Shown: one piece after another, positions 11,216 to 18,891 of the stretch | How positions within the stretch are numbered: position 1 is the first letter of the stretch | Layout: every line of letters starts with the position of its first letter | Assembly: GCF_005517195.1 (NCBI RefSeq) | Contig: NZ_CP040244.1 | Coordinates: 4,110,001 to 4,174,000, forward strand | Direction: 5' to 3' | Length of the DNA: 64,000 nt | Source of the DNA: Streptomyces vilmorinianum | Lineage (GTDB): Bacteria > Actinomycetota > Actinomycetes > Streptomycetales > Streptomycetaceae | The notes under the pieces: generated by a model | The model's input: the letters and a program-made list of their open reading frames with translations, nothing else | Databases searched by the model: none | What the model was told of the DNA's origin: nothing | Position numbers and translations under genes: made by a program

Positions 11216-11819
11216 CGCACCCGCCGCCGGCCCCCGCCGCTCGGACGTGCTGCTGCCGCACGGCGCCAGGGGCGTCAAGGTCGTGATTGTCGGCGGCTTC
11301 GGGGTGGGCAAGACGACGATGGTCGGGGCGGTGAGCGAGATCCCGCCCCTGACCACCGAAGAGACCATGACCCAGGCCGGCGTCGGGATCGACCACAATC
11401 CCGGTGCGGAAGGCAAGAACACCACGACCGTCGCCCTGGACTTCGGCCGCATCAGCATCAACGAGGAGCTGATCCTCTATCTCTTCGGAACGCCGGGACA
11501 GGAGCGCTTCTGGTTCCTGTGGAACGGCATCTTCGAAGGCGCGCTCGGTGCCGTGGTCCTCGTCGACACCCGGAGGATCGAGGTCTGTTTCGAGATCATC
11601 ACCCGTCTGGAAGACCGCCGCGTCCCCTTCGTCGTGGCCGTCAACGCCTTCCCGGAGGCGCCGCAGCACCCGATAGCAGCTCTGCGCTCTGCCCTGGCCC
11701 TCAACGAATCGGTGCCCATCATCACCTGTGACGCACGGGACCGGTCGTCCAGCCGCGACGCCCTGCTCTCGCTGATGGGGTACCTGATCACCCTCGCCGC
11801 CGCTCAGGAGACCGTATGA
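11196..11819 (+). CDS. cvnD: Conservon CvnD, Ras-like small GTPase
   Basis: A 207-residue P-loop GTPase of the conservon type. The P-loop is GGFGVGKTT (about residues 33-41) and the switch II/G3 region is LFGTPGQERF. The usual NKxD is replaced by VAVNAF, as in other conservon GTPases, so guanine specificity is non-canonical. It is expected to cycle with CvnB as partner and signal from the membrane complex. It overlaps cvnC upstream and the P450 gene downstream (ATGA). Confidence 0.9.
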   Translation: MDYVSSDAPAAGPRRSDVLLPHGARGVKVVIVGGFGVGKTTMVGAVSEIPPLTTEETMTQAGVGIDHNPGAEGKNTTTVALDFGRISINEELILYLFGTPGQERFWFLWNGIFEGALGAVVLVDTRRIEVCFEIITRLEDRRVPFVVAVNAFPEAPQHPIAALRSALALNESVPIITCDARDRSSSRDALLSLMGYLITLAAAQETV

Positions 11820-13267
11820 CCGTCCCACCCGCTGACCACACCGCCACGGAACCAGGGCGCACCCCGCCCCCGGGTTGCCCGGCCCACACCGCCACGGGCG
11901 TCGACTCGGTGACCCGGCTCCATGGCGCCGCCGCCGAGACCGACCCCATGGGGCTGTACGAGAAGTTGCGCGCCGCCCATGGTCCGGTGGCGCCCGTCCT
12001 GCTCGAAGGGGACGTACGCGCCTGGCTCGTCCTGGGGTACCTCGAGAACCGTGACGTGGCCACTCGCTCCACCCAGTTCTCCCGCGACCCCCGCACCTGG
12101 CACGGCTGGACGAGCGGCGAGATCGACCCCAACACCTCCCCGCTCATGCCGATGATCGGCTGGCGTCCCGACTGCGTCTGTGCGGACGGCGAGGAGCACC
12201 AACGTCTGCGCGGCGCGGTCACAGCGGCCCTCAACCAGTTCGACCAACGAGGAATCCGCCGGACCATCACCCGCTTCGCCCACCAGCTGGTCGATGACTT
12301 CTGTCAAACGGGCAACGCGGAGCTGGTCGGCCAGTTCACCGAGCCCCTGCCCATGCTCGTTCTCACCCACCTGCTCGGCATGCCGGACGAGGACAGTCCC
12401 AAACTCGTGCATGCCGCCCGGGACCTCTTCAAGGCCACCGAAACCTCCCTCGCCAGCAACGCCTACGTGCTGGAGACCCTCGAGCAGCTCGTCGCCACCA
12501 AGCGCGCCAAGCCCGGGCAGGACATCGCGTCCGTCCTGATCGCCCACCCGGCCGGCCTCACGGACGAGGAGGTGCAGCACCACCTGCGCCTCATCCTGCT
12601 CGCGGGCTATGAGACGACCGCCAATCTCATGTCCAACGTGCTTCGGATGGTGGTCACCGACCCGCGGTTCCGCGGGTCCCTGGCCGGTGGCCAGATGACC
12701 TTGCCGGAAGCAGTGGAGCAGGTGCTCTGGGACGAGCCGCCGCTGATGGTGTGCCCGAGCCGCTGGGCCACCGGCGACACGTCCCTCGGAGGGCAGGAGA
12801 TCAAGGCGGGAGACATGCTCCTGCTGGGCCTGGCCGCCGGAAACGTCGATCAGGCGGTCCGCCCGGACCCCTCGACCCGCGTGCACCACAACCGCGCGCA
12901 CCTGTCCTTCAGCGCCGGGGCCCATGAGTGCCCCGGCCAGGACATCGGCCGTGTCATCGCCGACACCGGCATCGACATCCTGCTCACCCGGCTTCCCGAC
13001 ATCAGCCTGGCCGTGGCCGAGGGAGAGCTCGCCTGGCGCTCCTCCACCTGGTCCCGGCATCTGACGGCGCTGCCGGTGAAGTTCGCCTCCCGCAGTCCGG
13101 AAGCCCATGATGTCCTCACGCCGCTGCCGGCCCCGCCCCCGCCGAGCAGGGGCGTGCCGGCGGCGGTCCCATGGCCGGTGTCCGAGCCCGGGCTGACGCC
13201 CCCGCCCCCGCCCGCACCCCGCGCCTCGTGGCGGACGCGGCTGCGGCGGCTTCTGCGGAGGCGGTAG
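11816..13267 (+). CDS. cvnE: Conservon-linked cytochrome P450, CYP157-like
   Basis: A 483-residue P450. The haem-binding loop FSAGAHECPGQDIG (Cys ~372) and the I-helix AGYETT (~264-269) are normal. The K-helix motif ExxR, once thought invariant, is absent: the aligned string is EQVLW (301-305), so both Glu and Arg of ExxR are replaced by Gln and Trp. The same loss is published for the Streptomyces CYP157 family (EQSLW in CYP157C1), whose members sit in conservons, which supports a CYP157 assignment. The C-terminal ~50 residues are Pro-rich with a basic end. Its substrate is unknown; the facing terpene synthase is one possible source. Confidence 0.9.
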   Translation: MTVPPADHTATEPGRTPPPGCPAHTATGVDSVTRLHGAAAETDPMGLYEKLRAAHGPVAPVLLEGDVRAWLVLGYLENRDVATRSTQFSRDPRTWHGWTSGEIDPNTSPLMPMIGWRPDCVCADGEEHQRLRGAVTAALNQFDQRGIRRTITRFAHQLVDDFCQTGNAELVGQFTEPLPMLVLTHLLGMPDEDSPKLVHAARDLFKATETSLASNAYVLETLEQLVATKRAKPGQDIASVLIAHPAGLTDEEVQHHLRLILLAGYETTANLMSNVLRMVVTDPRFRGSLAGGQMTLPEAVEQVLWDEPPLMVCPSRWATGDTSLGGQEIKAGDMLLLGLAAGNVDQAVRPDPSTRVHHNRAHLSFSAGAHECPGQDIGRVIADTGIDILLTRLPDISLAVAEGELAWRSSTWSRHLTALPVKFASRSPEAHDVLTPLPAPPPPSRGVPAAVPWPVSEPGLTPPPPPAPRASWRTRLRRLLRRR

Positions 13268-13478
13268 GTCACGCGGCTCGAGAGCCTGGTCCCCGGGCAT
13301 CTGGGCGGGCACCTACCGCGTGCTCGTACCGTCGGGCGCGGCTCCTGGGTCGGAACGGCCGCGTGGGAACCGCAGGTCGTCCACAGCTCCCCGGCCCAGG
13401 CGTTCGGCGTCTGCGGCCGGGGGCCGGGGGCCGGACTCTCTCCGCGGCGTGGCGTCCCGTGGACAGCGCCTGGCCGCC

Positions 13479-14564
13479 TCATGACGCCGGGACACACCGC
13501 TCGTCGGCGTGCACGGCGGCGGTGGGAGTCCGTTGCTCTCGTAACGGACTGTCTGCGGGAGCGTAGCGGGGTGCCCCGCTGTACCAGGCGTGGAGGCCGG
13601 ACAGGAAACTGCAGGCTCCCCGCAGCCACGCCTCCAGCTCGATCCGTTCGCCGTGGGCCAGCCCGGCTCGCTGGACGAGCGGGGGCAGTTCGCTCTGCGT
13701 GAGGTGCTCGAAGTGGCGCAGTCGGGCGGTCACCAGATCGGCGGCGGTGTGCATCGCCTCCTGGACGCTGATGCCCAGGGATGTCCGGAGGACTATGACG
13801 AGGTTGTTGACGTCGTGTTCCTCGTGGACTTCCCGCTGATAGGAGGCGATGTCGTTCGCCAGTCCCATGTAGTCCATGAAGGCGTCGAGCACAGCACGGA
13901 CGGTCCGGCTGTGCCGGATCTGCTCAGGTATCCGTGCGCCGGTGGAGAGTTCGACGGAATAGGGGGCGGTGTAGGCGGCGAAGCTTTCGCGGCGGAACTG
14001 GGCGTACTCGATGAGGTCCGGGACACGGCCGGTGCGACTGTTGGCCAGTTCTTGAACTCCCGCGTCGATGTACCGGGCCAGGGCCCGGTTGAGCCGCTGC
14101 CGCCAGTGCGCGAGTCTCGGGGGGAAGAGTCGTTGCTGGAGGTCGGCCATGCCTCTTTCGACGGCGTTGGTCGGCTCCGGTAACCGGGCGCCCGGTTCCG
14201 TCGGCAGGAAGGCATGGAGACGGGCGGTGAAGGCCTGTGCGCCTGCGAGGTCGCCCGTCTGCTTGAAGGTGGAGGCGAAGTAGTCGTCCCAGGCCAGGGC
14301 CCAGAGGTTGAACCGGTGGTTGAGCCGGAGGTCGGCGAGTGAGGCCTCCGGAAGGGCCCAGGCGGTCAGCTGGTCGACGGCCATGGCGTGGAACTGGGAC
14401 AGGGTCCAGATCGCCCGGTGGGCCGCCGGTGCTTCGTCACTGTCCAGCATGCCCATCTCTCGCGCCCACGTCTCGGTCTCCTTGTGCAGGGCCGGCAGGT
14501 ACGGATTCACCCGCACCGGGTACGGCATCCGCAATATCGGGAGCTTGATGGCCTGCGCTGTCAT
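13479..14564 (-). CDS. Class I terpene synthase
   Basis: A 361-residue terpene cyclase of bacterial type (terpene synthase family 2). The Asp-rich metal site is WALAWDDYFASTF, and the second metal site reads NDIASYQRE, a clean NSE triad (ND..S...E). A C-terminal PRY gives the Arg-Tyr diphosphate sensor. It would ionise and cyclise a prenyl diphosphate, most likely FPP judging by size; the product cannot be read from sequence. The ATG at 14564 has GCAGGGA upstream and begins a normal N-terminus; the open frame runs 79 codons further upstream but that part is low-quality sequence. The gene converges on the P450 211 bp away. Confidence 0.9.
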   Translation of the reverse strand: MTAQAIKLPILRMPYPVRVNPYLPALHKETETWAREMGMLDSDEAPAAHRAIWTLSQFHAMAVDQLTAWALPEASLADLRLNHRFNLWALAWDDYFASTFKQTGDLAGAQAFTARLHAFLPTEPGARLPEPTNAVERGMADLQQRLFPPRLAHWRQRLNRALARYIDAGVQELANSRTGRVPDLIEYAQFRRESFAAYTAPYSVELSTGARIPEQIRHSRTVRAVLDAFMDYMGLANDIASYQREVHEEHDVNNLVIVLRTSLGISVQEAMHTAADLVTARLRHFEHLTQSELPPLVQRAGLAHGERIELEAWLRGACSFLSGLHAWYSGAPRYAPADSPLREQRTPTAAVHADERCVPAS

Positions 14565-14790
14565 GGGATCCCTGCTTCCCTTCCGGCGTGCATTGGTGTG
14601 CGGACCACGACGGGGAGCTGCCTGCCCTTCGAGGGCGGCGCGTTGCGTGCGCCCCGGCATACTCTGAGCAGCTGCACGGGGCAGGTGGAACCCCCGTGCG
14701 ATGTGCGAGGACGTGAACGCGTTGCACATGCGGGATTTCGTGAAGGCGCACGGCGCATCGGGCATGAGCCCGGAATGCCGGCACCGTGGG

Positions 14791-14862
14791 CTATGGCGCA
14801 TCAGGGCCGTGCCCCTTGATCGGGGGCTGGAAGAGGATCGTGAATGTCAGCTCCTGGGGCAT
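14791..14862 (-). CDS. Possible 23-aa small ORF
   Basis: An ATG at 14862 is preceded by a near-perfect GGAGGGAG ribosome binding site and encodes a 23-residue peptide starting MPQELTFTILFQPPIKG. It lies between the terpene synthase and the lanthipeptide locus. No family is recognised. The strong Shine-Dalgarno sequence is the only support; it could be a leader peptide or a remnant. Confidence 0.3.
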   Translation of the reverse strand: MPQELTFTILFQPPIKGHGPDAP

Positions 14863-15346
14863 GGTTTCTCCCTCCGAGACGGTCCATAGGGTGACGATCC
14901 ACCACTGCCACGGGGACGGACGCCGAACCGTTCCCGCCATTTGGTGCTCCAAAACGTGCCCACGTCGGCCGATCCACAACCCCGTGCAACCGTCCTCGGC
15001 CGCGATCAGGGCCGTTTTGTACAGAATGAAACGATCCTTCTGGGTCGCTTTGGCTCAAATTCGATCCAAAAGCTGGCCATGATCGACCAGTGATCGCCAG
15101 TAGGCATACGTGGGCGTGGTCCCCGGCAGCCCCGGCAGGTAGCCGCCGGACGGGTCCAGAAGGTGTTGGGCACGGCGAGTCTCACACGTTCGGAGTACGT
15201 CGGCCGTGGAGCGACGAGGCCGGCGTTTGCGCAGGTCCGCCGCGGCAGCGGGCGGGGACGGAAGCCGTGGGGCGGCCCCACACGCTGGCAGCGCACCGGG
15301 GGTGCCCTTTTCCTGGCAGCACGTCTCCAGGAGACAGGAGGAGCTC
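14863..15346. other. Gene-free stretch before the lanthipeptide locus
   Basis: No gene was found here. Bases about 15010-15100 are clearly more AT-rich than their surroundings and probably hold the promoter of the lanthipeptide operon, and perhaps one for the small minus-strand ORF. I could not fix a -35/-10 pair. Confidence 0.4.
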
Positions 15347-15565
15347 ATGGCCAAGCAAGGCAAAGCGAACGCCGCCTCGCTCGAAGAGGTGAAGACGAGC
15401 CTGGAACGGGCCGTCGCCGACGTCGACCGCGTGCTGGGGCTGCAGGAGATGCGGCCCGATCAGGGCAACGCCACGCCCGCGGCCGCAGGATTCCACAGCA
15501 CACAGTCGATCGGCTGCAGCACCTACAGCGTGGCCTGTGGCCCCGGCCGGACGGTGCAGATGTGA
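15347..15565 (+). CDS. Class III lanthipeptide precursor (LanA)
   Basis: A 72-residue precursor with AGGAGGAG just before the ATG. The leader is charged and helical, with VLGLQEM resembling the LxLQ motif that class III synthetases recognise. The C-terminal core has two tandem seven-residue units, STQSIGC and STYSVAC, each a perfect S-x-x-S-x-x-C motif of the kind converted into a labionin (or lanthionine plus Dha), then a short GPGRTVQM tail. The mature product would be a small peptide with two adjacent rings, comparable in ring count to SapB but without spacing between the motifs. A strong hairpin separates it from the synthetase gene. Confidence 0.85.
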   Translation: MAKQGKANAASLEEVKTSLERAVADVDRVLGLQEMRPDQGNATPAAAGFHSTQSIGCSTYSVACGPGRTVQM

Positions 15566-15581
15566 TCCCGGCACGCCAGCA

Positions 15582-15617
15582 CGTCCGCCGGGGCCCCCTT
15601 CGCGGCCCCGGCGGATG
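15582..15617 (+). terminator. Hairpin between lanA and the synthetase gene
   Basis: A perfect 12-bp stem (TCCGCCGGGGCC / GGCCCCGGCGGA), extendable to 14 bp with one G-T pair, and an 8-nt loop. It sits 17 nt after the lanA stop and 8 nt before the GTG of the next gene. It could act as a partial terminator or RNA stabiliser that makes precursor mRNA outnumber enzyme mRNA. Confidence 0.6.
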
Positions 15618-15624
15618 AGCGCGC

Positions 15625-17175
15625 GTGGACCGCCACGCGGCCATGGCCGCCCAGCACCTCTTCGGCCTCGTCGACCCCCGGCACTACGAGCCGCTGTCCC
15701 GCCGGACCATCACCCCCGAGTACCGCGACGCTCTTGAGCGGCTGCTGCCGGACACCTGGGTGCTGGAGCGCGGCGACGTGTGGCTGCGGGCCCGGATGGT
15801 GGCGGGCGCGTCGCGGCGGACGGCTCCACCGCCCACCCAGGGCTTCAAGATCCATGTCTCCTCCTCCCCCGCGCACACCTTCCGGCTGTTCGATCTCGTC
15901 GTGCCCGTGTGCGTGGAGAACGACGTCGAGTTCAAGGCGGCCGCCGACCCGGTGATGCTGGGCGTGATCAACTCGAAGTCCCAGGAACGCGGCTTCTCGG
16001 GCAAGTTCATGACGATCTATCCGCCCGACGACGACGTCTTCGTCGAGCTGATCGAGACCCTGTACCGGCGCACGGTCGACGAGGCGGTCGAGGGCCCCTA
16101 CATCCTGTCCGACCGGCGCTACCGGGACAGCAAGGTCCTCTTCTACCGGTACGGAGGCTTCCGGCCGCCACGGCGGCTCAACATCGACGGCACGCAGAGC
16201 ACGTTCCTGGTCTCGCCCGACGGCGAGTACGTGGCCGACGAGCGGTCGCCGTACTTCCAGCTGCCCAGTTGGGTCCGCGACCCGTTCGCCGAGGAACCGG
16301 CGGCGCGATCCACGGCAGGATCCGTCGAGGAGCCGGACGGCACCCTCCTCAAGGGCCGCTACCTCGTCGAAGGCGCGCTCACGTTCTCCAACGCCGGCGG
16401 TGTCTACCACGGCACCGACGAGGTCACCCGGAAGCCCGTCGTCGTGAAGGAGGCCCGGCGTCTCACCAACTGCTGGACGGTCGGGGACCGCACGATCGAC
16501 TCGGTCGACATGCTGCGCCACGAATTCGACGTACTGCGCCGGCTGGAAGGCCTGGAGTTCGTTCCACGGCCGGTCGACCTCTTCCGGGAGTGGGAGCACA
16601 CCTTTCTGGTCGAGGAGCGCGTGGAAGGCATCGCCTTCCACGACTTCTGGGCACGGGACGACGTCATCCTCGCGCCGTACATCCGCCGGGAGGGACGGGT
16701 GGACCGGTTCGTGCCCCTCTTCAGGGAGATCGTCGGCCGTCTGATTCGCATGGTCGAGGAGGTGCACGCACGTGGAGTGGTCCTCGGCGACCTGTCACCG
16801 AACAACATCCTGATCGACGCCGAAACACACCGTATGTGGTTCATCGACTTCGAGAGCGCGGTCCACGAGGACGACGAGGCGGCGATGCTGACCTACGGGA
16901 CACGCTGGGGCACACCCGGTTTCCTCCACCCGGACCGCTCCTCCCGCGACAGGCTCCTGCCCTGCGACGACTGGTACGCCGCGGCCATGCTCGTCTACAG
17001 CAGCGTCGTGCCCGCGACCGCGTTCTTCGGGCTCAACCCCGCTGCGAAGGACCTCTTCCTCGACGAGCTCGTCGCCCTCGGCGTCCCCGCCCGGGTCAGG
17101 TCCGTCGTATCGTGCCTGACCGCCGGCAACGCGGAAGAGGCGAAGACCGTGCTCGCCGACTGGGAGGACGGGTGA
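15625..17175 (+). CDS. Class III lanthipeptide synthetase, lyase-kinase part
   Basis: A 516-residue protein matching the first two domains of LanKC enzymes. Residues ~20-220 form the phospho-Ser/Thr lyase (KIHVSSS, NSKSQERGFSGKFMTIYP, GPYILSDRRY, VLFYRYGGF). Residues ~240-510 form the Ser/Thr kinase with Lys275 (VVVKEAR), GDLSPNN (Asp389) and IDFES (Asp408), all expected residues present. It would phosphorylate and eliminate Ser/Thr of the precursor to give Dha/Dhb. The chain stops at the exact place where LanKC normally continues into the cyclase, which is encoded by the next gene. The start is the GTG at 15625; an in-frame ATG at 15643 is an alternative. Confidence 0.85.
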   Translation: MDRHAAMAAQHLFGLVDPRHYEPLSRRTITPEYRDALERLLPDTWVLERGDVWLRARMVAGASRRTAPPPTQGFKIHVSSSPAHTFRLFDLVVPVCVENDVEFKAAADPVMLGVINSKSQERGFSGKFMTIYPPDDDVFVELIETLYRRTVDEAVEGPYILSDRRYRDSKVLFYRYGGFRPPRRLNIDGTQSTFLVSPDGEYVADERSPYFQLPSWVRDPFAEEPAARSTAGSVEEPDGTLLKGRYLVEGALTFSNAGGVYHGTDEVTRKPVVVKEARRLTNCWTVGDRTIDSVDMLRHEFDVLRRLEGLEFVPRPVDLFREWEHTFLVEERVEGIAFHDFWARDDVILAPYIRREGRVDRFVPLFREIVGRLIRMVEEVHARGVVLGDLSPNNILIDAETHRMWFIDFESAVHEDDEAAMLTYGTRWGTPGFLHPDRSSRDRLLPCDDWYAAAMLVYSSVVPATAFFGLNPAAKDLFLDELVALGVPARVRSVVSCLTAGNAEEAKTVLADWEDG

Positions 17176-17179
17176 CGCC

Positions 17180-18379
17180 ATGACACGCCTGACGACCACA
17201 ACCCTCGCGGCCGAAGACCGTGTCCCGGCGGCCCACCCGGACGCGGAGGTGCGACGAACCCTCAGGGCCATCGCCGACACCCTGCTCCGGACCTGCGACG
17301 ACCGGCGCACCGACCGCCTCTGGCCTGCCGACTACATGGTCTTCGCGACGAACCCCCTCAGCGTGGCCTACGGCGCCTGCGGGCCGGCGCTGCTGCTCCG
17401 TTCCACGACGAGCGCCCGAGGACCGGCGGGCGAACTGCCGGCGGGCGAACTGCCGGCGGGGGTGACCTCCTGGATGCTGGGGCAGCCCCTCGGCACCGAC
17501 ACCTATCCCCCAGGGCTGTACGTCGGGCTGGCCGGAATCGCCTGGGCCTTCCACGATCTCGGCTGGGAGGACAGGGGCGAGGCCGTGATGGCGATGCTCT
17601 ACGAATCGCCCCTGCTGTACGACGAACCGAGCGTGTTCCTCGGAGTCGCCGGGTGGGGGATGGCCTCCTTGCGCTTCCACGCGAGGACCGGAAGGCAGGT
17701 CTACCTCGAGCGCGCCGTACAGGCGGGCGAAGCCCTTCTCGACACGGCGCGGCACGAGGACGACACCTGCTCCTGGCAGTCCTCTCACGACGGTCGCGTC
17801 CACTACGGATACGGCTACGGAGCGAGCGGTATCGCCCTCTTCCTCCTCCACCTGCACCTGCTGACCGGCGACGCCCGCTTCGGCTCCTGCGCCGTCCGCG
17901 CCCTGGAGTTCGATCTGGCCCACGCGAGCGAGAGCGGCCTCGGCCTGCAGTGGCAGCGGGTCCACGGCGACCCCGTCATGTACCCGTACTGGATCCACGG
18001 AAGCGCCGGCGTCGGCAGCGTACTGGTCCGGTTCCACCACCTGCTCGGCATCGAGCGGTACGGCGACCTCGCCCGACGGGTGGCTGACGACACCTTCGTC
18101 AAGTACACGTACACCCCGGGCCTCTTCGAAGGCCTGGCCGGAATCGGCGAGTTCATGCTGGACATGTACCGCTTCACCGGCGAGGAGGACTACCGGGCCA
18201 AGGCTTTCGACATCGCCGAGACCATCCTGTGGTTCAGGATCGAGGACGAGGCCGGCATCGCGTTCCCCGGTCGCTCGCTCAACCGGATCACCCACGACTA
18301 CGCGACCGGCTCGGCAGGCATCGGCATGTTCCTCTCCCGGCTCGTGGATCCCCGCGAACGCGCCTTCGTGGACCTGTGA
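17180..18379 (+). CDS. LanC-like cyclase, separate from the kinase
   Basis: A 399-residue LanC-fold protein with the repeated GxxG barrel motifs (YVGLAGIAWAF, FLGVAGWGMAS, YGYGASGIALF, IHGSAGVGSVL, FEGLAGIGEFM, TGSAGIGMFL). The zinc-ligand Cys and His of class I, II and IV cyclases are missing: the WCHG-like site reads YWIHGSAG and the CHG-like site reads LFEGLAG. This is typical of class III LanKC cyclase domains. It should close the thioether or labionin rings. The gene starts 4 nt after the kinase stop in another frame, so it is either a naturally split LanKC or the result of a frameshift. Confidence 0.85.
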   Translation: MTRLTTTTLAAEDRVPAAHPDAEVRRTLRAIADTLLRTCDDRRTDRLWPADYMVFATNPLSVAYGACGPALLLRSTTSARGPAGELPAGELPAGVTSWMLGQPLGTDTYPPGLYVGLAGIAWAFHDLGWEDRGEAVMAMLYESPLLYDEPSVFLGVAGWGMASLRFHARTGRQVYLERAVQAGEALLDTARHEDDTCSWQSSHDGRVHYGYGYGASGIALFLLHLHLLTGDARFGSCAVRALEFDLAHASESGLGLQWQRVHGDPVMYPYWIHGSAGVGSVLVRFHHLLGIERYGDLARRVADDTFVKYTYTPGLFEGLAGIGEFMLDMYRFTGEEDYRAKAFDIAETILWFRIEDEAGIAFPGRSLNRITHDYATGSAGIGMFLSRLVDPRERAFVDL

Positions 18380-18383
18380 GGGT

Positions 18384-18403
18384 CGGTCCGGCCGGAAGGA
18401 CCG
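18384..18403 (+). terminator. Small hairpin after the lanthipeptide operon
   Basis: A 6-bp inverted repeat CGGTCC / GGACCG with an 8-nt loop begins 4 nt after the cyclase stop. It is short, so it is only a candidate terminator. Confidence 0.35.
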
Positions 18404-18446
18404 CCCCACTCGCAACCGAAACCCCCATGCGCGCGTCGCACCACAC

Positions 18447-18872
18447 ATGGAACGCGAATGGCTCTTCTCCCTCATCCCGCTGACGATCGGCGCGGTCTTC
18501 CTCAGCTTCGGCGTCTACGGACTCCGACGTGCCGGCGCGCTCCGGCGCACCGGTGTCACCGCCGAGGGCCGGATCGTCCGCCACGACGTCAGGCGAGACG
18601 ACGAAGGTGCCACGTTCCACCACCCGGTCGCGGCCTGGACGACCCGGGACGGCCGCGCGTGCGAGTACTCATCCAGGTTCGGCCGCGGTTCCATCGGAGG
18701 CGGCTTCGGCGTGGGCACCCCCGTCATGGTCCGATACGATCCGGAAGATCCCCGCCGGTTCGCCATCCAGGGCTGGGACGCGGCGACGGTCGACCTGGTG
18801 TTCACCGTCCTGGGGTCGGTGTTCACAGCCGGCACGCTGATGGTGGTGCTCGTCCGACTGCTCACTCTCTGA
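18447..18872 (+). CDS. DUF3592-type membrane protein
   Basis: A 141-residue protein with an N-terminal membrane segment (about residues 6-24), a soluble middle part (TAEGRIVRHDVRRDDEG ... GTPVMVRYDPEDPRRFAIQG) and a C-terminal membrane segment (about 115-138). The layout and the VRYDPEDP string fit the DUF3592 family, whose function is unknown. It follows the lanthipeptide genes by 67 bp on the same strand, and a role in immunity or export is possible but unsupported. Confidence 0.75.
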   Translation: MEREWLFSLIPLTIGAVFLSFGVYGLRRAGALRRTGVTAEGRIVRHDVRRDDEGATFHHPVAAWTTRDGRACEYSSRFGRGSIGGGFGVGTPVMVRYDPEDPRRFAIQGWDAATVDLVFTVLGSVFTAGTLMVVLVRLLTL

Positions 18873-18891
18873 CCGCAGTCTCACCATGGAA

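Noticed and set aside
14565..14801. Longer N-terminus for the terpene synthase
   Set aside because: The extra 79 codons have no terpene-synthase similarity, and a good ribosome site lies before 14564.
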